NCBI GenBank assembly: GCA_003520455.1
Contig: DOUV01000970.1
Coordinates: 1 to 10,403 of the forward strand
Length of the DNA: 10,403 nucleotides
Reading direction: 5' to 3'
Origin: Chloroflexota bacterium
Lineage (GTDB): Bacteria; Chloroflexota; Anaerolineae; Ardenticatenales; Ardenticatenaceae
This document shows, piece after piece, positions 6,810 through 10,403 of this stretch (position 1 is the first letter of the stretch; every line of letters starts with the position of its first letter). The notes below the pieces were generated by a model that did not search any database, was not told the origin of the DNA, and saw nothing but the letters and a program-made list of their open reading frames with translations. The position numbers were made by a program, and so were the translations under genes.

Positions 6810-7493
6810 ATGTCAGTGATCACGGTCTCTCGCCAAACCGGCAGTTTCGGCACCTTGATTGGCGTGGGCCTGGCTCGCGCACTCGGCTGGCGCTACGTTG
6901 ACCGTGAAGCGATTCATCGGGCGGCGAGCGCGGCGGGCGTTCCAGACGTCGCCCTCGCGGAGCTGGAATACGAGGGCCGGCGGAGTTTCATCGAGCGATT
7001 GCTCTCCGCTCTGCGGTACGAGCCCACCGTGCCCCCACTGCCTGAGATGGGCGAATCCGAGGGATTGACTCGCCCCTTCAGCGGTATTCTCACCCCGGTA
7101 CTCCCCCCGGTGGCACCAACCGTTCAGGATTACGTCAATATCGTCGATGAGCTGATCCGTACGATTGCGATCGAGGGCCACGTGGTCATTGTCGGCCGGG
7201 CGGCACAGGTACTGCTGGCTGACCGTCGTGATGTCTTCCACGTGCAAATCATTGCGCCCTTCGAGCTGCGTGTCGCCCGGCTACGGGCGCGGCGTGGCGA
7301 GCCCCGGACCCTCGTCATCGAGCGGCTGCACGCCAGCGACGAGGCCCGCCGCGACTATCTGCGGCGCTTCTACAACGCCGACTGGCGCGATCCGTTGCTC
7401 TACGATATGGTGGTGAATACAGCCCACCTCGCCATCGAGCCGGCCATCAAACTCATCGCGCTCGGCTGGAAGGAAAAGACCAAGAGAGGTTAG
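6810..7493 (+). CDS. cytidylate kinase-like family protein
   Basis: A 227-residue P-loop kinase-fold protein. The N-terminus reads VITVSRQTGSFGT (3-15), the modified nucleotide-binding loop of the cytidylate-kinase-like family (ISRQxGSGG type), which lacks the Lys of a classic Walker A. It continues with the alpha/beta pattern LARALGWRYVDREAI. A central IVGRAAQVLL (127-136) and a C-terminal RRFYNADWRDPLLYDMVVN segment (D191-W192, D199) are typical of the group. True cytidylate kinase phosphorylates CMP and dCMP; members of this branch are mostly uncharacterised, so the substrate is unknown. The ATG at 6810 matches the family N-terminus but has no visible SD, suggesting coupling with the gene upstream or leaderless-like initiation. 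It occupies the place between yacL and cysS where Firmicutes carry ispD and ispF. Confidence 0.82.
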   Translation: MSVITVSRQTGSFGTLIGVGLARALGWRYVDREAIHRAASAAGVPDVALAELEYEGRRSFIERLLSALRYEPTVPPLPEMGESEGLTRPFSGILTPVLPPVAPTVQDYVNIVDELIRTIAIEGHVVIVGRAAQVLLADRRDVFHVQIIAPFELRVARLRARRGEPRTLVIERLHASDEARRDYLRRFYNADWRDPLLYDMVVNTAHLAIEPAIKLIALGWKEKTKRG

Positions 7494-7712
7494 AAGTCGG
7501 AGAGTGCTGGTCATACGGAGTGCAATAATCTCTCTCCTTCAGCCGAATTTTCGTAGCTCTCTCGGCGGCAGCGACGGTAGACTGTTGTGTTTCCTCCCCA
7601 TCTCGCAAGGCTTGCCCTTACTCGAGACATTGATCCTGGGGGGTCGCAGACATCGTCCGCTGCCTCCAATCCGACAATCGCTGATTCCAATCTCCAGGCT
7701 CAGGAGTTATCC

Positions 7713-9110
7713 GTGGCTCTACGCGTATACAACACGCTTACCAATCGCAAAGAACCATTCGAGACTATCGAACCGGGCAAGGTCAAGATGTACATCTGCG
7801 GTCCGACGGTCTATGGAAGCGCTCATATCGGACACGCTCTCAGCTACATTCTCTTCGATGCGATCCGGCGCTATCTCGAATACAAGGGGTACGAGGTCAA
7901 GCACGTTCAGAACTTCACTGACGTGGACGACAAGATTATCAAACGTTCCAAAGAGACCGGCGAGCCCTGGCAGGTCCTCACCCGGCGTTACATCGACGAG
8001 TTCTTGAGCGAGATGGATGCGCTCAACGTCGAGCGCGCGCACGTCTATACCTATGCCAGCCAGGAGATCCCCTTCATCATTCAAATGATCGAGGGGCTGA
8101 TTGAGAAGAGCTACGCCTACGTTCGCAACGGCAATGTCTACTTCCGGGTGCTGCGCGATGAAGACTACGGCAAGCTCTCCAACCGTCGTGTTGAGCAGCA
8201 GCAGGCGGGGGCGCGCATCGCCGTGGATGAGGAGAAGGAGCATCCGCTGGACTTCGCTCTCTGGAAGTCCGCGAAACCGGGGGAGCCAAATTGGGAGAGC
8301 CCCTGGGGGCCTGGCCGTCCCGGCTGGCATATCGAGTGCTCGGCGATGAATCTTCATCATCTCGGTCCCCAGATTGACATTCACGGCGGTGGGACCGACT
8401 TGATCTTCCCGCACCACGAGAACGAGATCGCCCAGAGCGAGAGCTACACCGGTTGCGTTCCCTTTGCACGCTACTGGCTCCACAACGGGATGCTCCAGTT
8501 CGGAGGCGAAAAGATGGCCCGTAGCGTCGGCAACCTCATCAGTATCAAGGAGTTCCTTCAGCGCAGTGAGCCCGACGCCTGGCGCCTCTTCGTGCTCTCC
8601 AGCCACTACCGCCACCCGGTGACCTACACGAGAGAGGCGTTCGCCGCGGCCGAGCGTGGGCTGGAACGCTTCCAGGCGGCTCTGCAGCCGGCCAACCCCG
8701 GGGCGACCGGAGATGCCAGCAACTTGCTCGACCGCGCCCAGGCGACCCGTGCGGCATTCGAAGCGGCGATGGACGACGACTTCAATACGGCTGCCGCCCT
8801 TGGCGTGCTCTTCGAACTGGCCAAAGCGATCAACGCCGCCCGCGATGCCGGGCAGGGTGGTCCCGCCTTCGAGGAGGCCCAGGAGGTGCTCAGGACGCTG
8901 CTGAGCGTCCTGGGCTTCCGGTTGGAGGAAGTGGCCGGCCCTCAGGCGGCCGACGCGGCGCCCTTCATCGAGCTGCTGATCGAGACCCGCTCCAGACTGC
9001 GCCAGGCCAGGCAATGGGCCCTCGCTGACGAGATCCGCGACCGGCTGGGCGAGTTGGGCGTTGTCCTGGAAGATACACCAGGCGGGACCAAGTGGCGTGT
9101 GAACAAGTAG
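7713..9110 (+). CDS. cysS: cysteinyl-tRNA synthetase (CysRS)
   Basis: This cytoplasmic class I synthetase loads cysteine onto tRNA-Cys. The 465-residue length is that of E. coli CysRS (461). The ATP-binding HIGH signature is H38-I-G-H41. The zinc site that selects cysteine is complete: C29 (ICGPTVY), C209 (WHIEC), H234 and E238 (HHENE), almost the same numbers as in E. coli. The KMSKS loop is a variant, KMARS (267-271), followed by VGN. The C-terminal helical and anticodon-binding region follows. The GTG at 7713 is chosen because AGGAG (7702-7706) lies 6 nt upstream and the family start (ALRVYNTLT) begins there; a GTG at 7587 would add 42 atypical residues with no SD. The 219-nt gap before it has no clear promoter or T-box, so it probably depends on the operon promoter. 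Confidence 0.96.
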   Translation: MALRVYNTLTNRKEPFETIEPGKVKMYICGPTVYGSAHIGHALSYILFDAIRRYLEYKGYEVKHVQNFTDVDDKIIKRSKETGEPWQVLTRRYIDEFLSEMDALNVERAHVYTYASQEIPFIIQMIEGLIEKSYAYVRNGNVYFRVLRDEDYGKLSNRRVEQQQAGARIAVDEEKEHPLDFALWKSAKPGEPNWESPWGPGRPGWHIECSAMNLHHLGPQIDIHGGGTDLIFPHHENEIAQSESYTGCVPFARYWLHNGMLQFGGEKMARSVGNLISIKEFLQRSEPDAWRLFVLSSHYRHPVTYTREAFAAAERGLERFQAALQPANPGATGDASNLLDRAQATRAAFEAAMDDDFNTAAALGVLFELAKAINAARDAGQGGPAFEEAQEVLRTLLSVLGFRLEEVAGPQAADAAPFIELLIETRSRLRQARQWALADEIRDRLGELGVVLEDTPGGTKWRVNK

Positions 9111-9180
9111 CACAGACGCTTTTGCAACGCCCCTGGCAACGTAAAATCGTTTCTGCACCTGGCTCCCTGTTACCTGACCC

Positions 9181-9936
9181 ATGGCTGATCGTGACGAGTT
9201 GATCTACGGGCGCCGTCCGGTACTCGAAGCCCTGCAGAGCGGAAGCGGGGTGAGGCGTGTGCTGCTGGCTGCCGGGAGCAAGCGGGGCGGCATCATCGCC
9301 GATATCCAGGCCGCCGCCGAGGCGGCCGGTGTGCCCGTGGTGGAGGTGGCGCGGCAGACGCTCGATCGCCGTGTGTCGGCCACTCATCAGGGCGTCGCCG
9401 CCGAGGTCGCGCCCTTTCGCTACGCCACGGTCGACGAAATCGTGGAGGCGGCCCGCCGCACGGATGAGCCCCTCCTATTGCTCCTGCTCGACGGCCTCCA
9501 GGATGTGCACAATTTTGGCGCCCTGCTTCGCACGGCGGAAGCCGTTGGCGTACACGGCGTGCTGATCCCGAAAGATCGCTCCGTTTCGGTGACGTCCACC
9601 GTCTACAAAACATCGGCCGGCGCGGTGAGTTATGTGCCGATTGCCCAGGTGACGAATCTCGTGCGCACCATGAACGATCTCAAGCAACGCGGCCTCTGGT
9701 TCGTCGGCCTCGACATGGCCGGTGCACAGCGGTACGACCAGGCCCGCCTCACGGGGCCGCTGGGCGTCGTCATCGGCGCTGAAGGGCACGGCCTGGGCCG
9801 CCTGGTGGCAGAGAGCTGCGATTTTTTGGTTCACCTGCCGATGCACGGACGAATCGAATCGCTGAACGCCAGTGTCGCCGGAAGTGTATTGCTCTACGAA
9901 GTCCTCAGGCAACGGCAAAATCCGGGGCCGAGTTGA
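9181..9936 (+). CDS. rlmB: 23S rRNA 2'-O-methyltransferase, TrmH/SpoU family (RlmB)
   Basis: RlmB methylates the 2'-OH of G2251 in the P-loop of 23S rRNA using S-adenosylmethionine. The 251-residue length matches E. coli RlmB. An N-terminal L30e-like RNA-recognition domain starts LIYGRRPVLEAL (7-18) and includes ATHQGVAAEV. The SPOUT trefoil-knot domain shows all three motifs: motif 1 LDGLQDVHNFGALLRTAEA (103-121) with catalytic R117, motif 2 VIGAEGHGLGR (197-207), and motif 3 MHGRIESLNASVAG (221-234). DVHN replaces the common DPHN. The ATG at 9181 is 70 nt after cysS; no good SD is seen, although the N-terminus fits the family. A close paralogue in the TrmH family cannot be fully excluded, but length, L30e domain and cysS linkage favour RlmB. 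Confidence 0.92.
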   Translation: MADRDELIYGRRPVLEALQSGSGVRRVLLAAGSKRGGIIADIQAAAEAAGVPVVEVARQTLDRRVSATHQGVAAEVAPFRYATVDEIVEAARRTDEPLLLLLLDGLQDVHNFGALLRTAEAVGVHGVLIPKDRSVSVTSTVYKTSAGAVSYVPIAQVTNLVRTMNDLKQRGLWFVGLDMAGAQRYDQARLTGPLGVVIGAEGHGLGRLVAESCDFLVHLPMHGRIESLNASVAGSVLLYEVLRQRQNPGPS

Positions 9937-9960
9937 CTATCGACCCCCCTGGTTTATACT
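9933..9960 (+). promoter_or_regulatory. upstream promoter of the tRNA-tuf operon
   Basis: TTGACT (9933-9938) and TATACT (9955-9960) are spaced by 16 bp, each one mismatch from consensus. The -35 overlaps the rlmB stop codon. Transcription would start near 9967, within the 5' arm of the next hairpin, so its transcripts could not form that terminator fully. Confidence 0.55.
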
Positions 9961-9962
9961 TC

Positions 9963-9990
9963 TCTGGGCTCAAGAGCCCGGACTTTCTTT
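9963..9990 (+). terminator. intrinsic terminator of the rlmB operon
   Basis: TCTGGGCT (9963-9970) pairs with AGCCCGGA (9975-9982), 8 bp with one T-G wobble, loop CAAG, followed by CTTTCTTT (9983-9990). It lies 26 nt after the rlmB stop and its T-tract overlaps the -35 of the next promoter. Confidence 0.8.
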
Positions 9991-10016
9991 GACAACCGCC
10001 CTGTCCGTGCTATAAT
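9989..10016 (+). promoter_or_regulatory. consensus promoter of the tRNA-Thr / Tyr / Thr / tuf operon
   Basis: Both hexamers are perfect: TTGACA (9989-9994) and TATAAT (10011-10016), with a 16-bp spacer. Transcription should start near 10023, about 20 nt before the first tRNA. Such strength fits a stable-RNA and EF-Tu operon. No GC-rich discriminator is evident right after the -10 (TCTCCGCTATG). Confidence 0.9.
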
Positions 10017-10042
10017 TCTCCGCTATGCAGCGCTGGCATCGG

Positions 10043-10115
10043 GCCGACGTAGCTCAATAGGCAGAGCAGCTGTTTTGTAAACAGCCGGTTGTCGGTTCGA
10101 GTCCGACCGTCGGCT
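10043..10115 (+). tRNA. tRNA-Thr (anticodon TGT)
   Basis: A 73-nt cloverleaf: acceptor GCCGACG/CGTCGGC, D-arm GCTC/GAGC, anticodon stem GCTGT/ACAGC around TTTGTAA (anticodon TGT, reads ACA), T-arm GTCGG/CCGAC with loop TTCGAGT, and discriminator T. CCA is not encoded. It sits first in the tuf operon, like thrU of E. coli. Confidence 0.97.
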
Positions 10116-10120
10116 TCCAG

Positions 10121-10203
10121 GGGCAGGTGCCGGAGTGGACAAACGGGCCTGACTGTAAATCAGGTGGCTGACGCCTTCGGAGGTTCGAATCCTTCCCTGC
10201 CCA
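10121..10203 (+). tRNA. tRNA-Tyr (anticodon GTA)
   Basis: An 83-nt class II tRNA with a long variable arm. Acceptor GGGCAGG/CCTGCCC, anticodon stem CCTGA/TCAGG around CTGTAAA (anticodon GTA), T-arm GGAGG/CCTTC (one G-T pair) with loop TTCGAAT, and discriminator A as expected for bacterial tRNA-Tyr. It begins 5 nt after tRNA-Thr, so the two must be cut from one precursor. CCA is not encoded. Confidence 0.97.
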
Positions 10204-10219
10204 CTGCCGTACCCACTTT

Positions 10220-10242
10220 GGAGAGACGCTCTGCGTCTCTCC
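10220..10242 (+). other. hairpin between tRNA-Tyr and tRNA-Thr
   Basis: GGAGAGACG (10220-10228) pairs perfectly with CGTCTCTCC (10234-10242) around loop CTCTG. Only TCTGTTG follows, a poor T-tract, so it is more likely a processing or spacer hairpin than an efficient terminator. A weak attenuator is possible. It fills the spacer where the E. coli operon has glyT. Confidence 0.7.
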
Positions 10243-10252
10243 TCTGTTGCGA

Positions 10253-10325
10253 GCCCACGTAGCTCAGTCGGTAGAGCACACCCTTGGTAAGGGTGAGGTC
10301 ACGAGTTCAAGTCTCGTCGTGGGCT
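10253..10325 (+). tRNA. tRNA-Thr (anticodon GGT)
   Basis: A 73-nt cloverleaf: acceptor GCCCACG/CGTGGGC, D-arm GCTC/GAGC, anticodon stem CACCC/GGGTG around TTGGTAA (anticodon GGT, reads ACC/ACU), T-arm ACGAG/CTCGT with loop TTCAAGT, and discriminator T. It corresponds by position to E. coli thrT. With the TGT isoacceptor upstream, this operon supplies most threonine decoding. Confidence 0.97.
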
Positions 10326-10380
10326 CTCATATTGTCCATTGGGCCCATTTGGATGGCCATCAGGAGGAATTAGAAGAATC

Positions 10381-10403
10381 ATGGCGAAGGCGAAATTTGA
10401 GCG
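10381..10403 (+). CDS. tuf: elongation factor Tu, N-terminal fragment (cut by window end)
   Basis: Only the first seven codons are present. They read MAKAKFE followed by a partial Arg-type codon, the standard EF-Tu start. EF-Tu is the GTPase that brings aminoacyl-tRNA to the ribosome. AGGAGG (10362-10367) lies 13 nt upstream, slightly far but the only good SD. The position right after the Thr-Tyr-Thr tRNA block, as in the E. coli tufB operon, supports the call strongly despite the short sequence. Confidence 0.88.

Noticed and set aside
7587..7712. Upstream start for cysS
   Set aside because: The extra 42 residues do not resemble CysRS, and AGGAG precedes GTG 7713 at good spacing.
9122..9147. 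Possible promoter before rlmB (TTGCAA and TAAAAT)
   Set aside because: The spacer is only 14 bp, too short for a normal sigma-70 promoter.
7719..9182. Long minus-strand open frame (487 codons) opposite cysS, and similar ones opposite serS (888-1931) and radA (2068-2913)
   Set aside because: They lie antisense to clear conserved genes in GC-rich DNA, have no recognisable domains, and no SD or promoter was found for them.

Overview
The window is a GC-rich stretch of bacterial chromosome made mostly of conserved translation and DNA-repair genes, all on the + strand. Gene content, the T-box-controlled serS, strong sigma-70-type promoters and the radA / PIN-TRAM / cysS / rlmB series suggest a Gram-positive-like or Chloroflexota genome, perhaps class Thermomicrobia. 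That placement is inference and no marker here proves it.

Layout. (1) 1-590: a consensus-like promoter (TTGACA, 17 bp, TATACT) drives a T-box riboswitch whose UCC specifier, UGGC bulge and terminator all fit tRNA-Ser control of serS. A second layer follows it: a near-perfect Shine-Dalgarno at 484-495, a short overlapping reading frame, and an anti-Shine-Dalgarno sequence just before the true serS start. (2) 591-1910: serS. (3) 2143-5154: radA, interrupted inside its Walker A motif by a 492-residue intein with a partly decayed LAGLIDADG endonuclease. (4) 5155-5673: a gene-free 519 bases with a cluster of inverted repeats after radA, then a second strong promoter, a roughly 300-nt structured leader of no class I recognise, and an intrinsic terminator directly ahead of the next gene. 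(5) 5674-9936: a likely operon of a membrane PIN-TRAM protein (YacL family), a cytidylate-kinase-like protein, cysS and rlmB. (6) 9933-10403: tandem promoters around a terminator, tRNA-Thr(UGU), tRNA-Tyr(GUA), tRNA-Thr(GGU) and the first codons of tuf.

The order radA - PIN-TRAM - (kinase-like) - cysS - rlmB is a reduced form of the B. subtilis radA-disA-yacL-ispD-ispF-gltX-cysE-cysS-mrnC-rlmB cluster. The Thr-Tyr-Thr tRNA block before tuf matches the E. coli thrU-tyrU-glyT-thrT-tufB operon without glyT. Functionally the window joins aminoacylation (SerRS, CysRS, three tRNAs), ribosome maturation (RlmB), elongation (EF-Tu) and recombination (RadA). The points most worth a second look are the RadA intein, the unassigned leader before the PIN-TRAM gene, and the SD/anti-SD pair ahead of serS.
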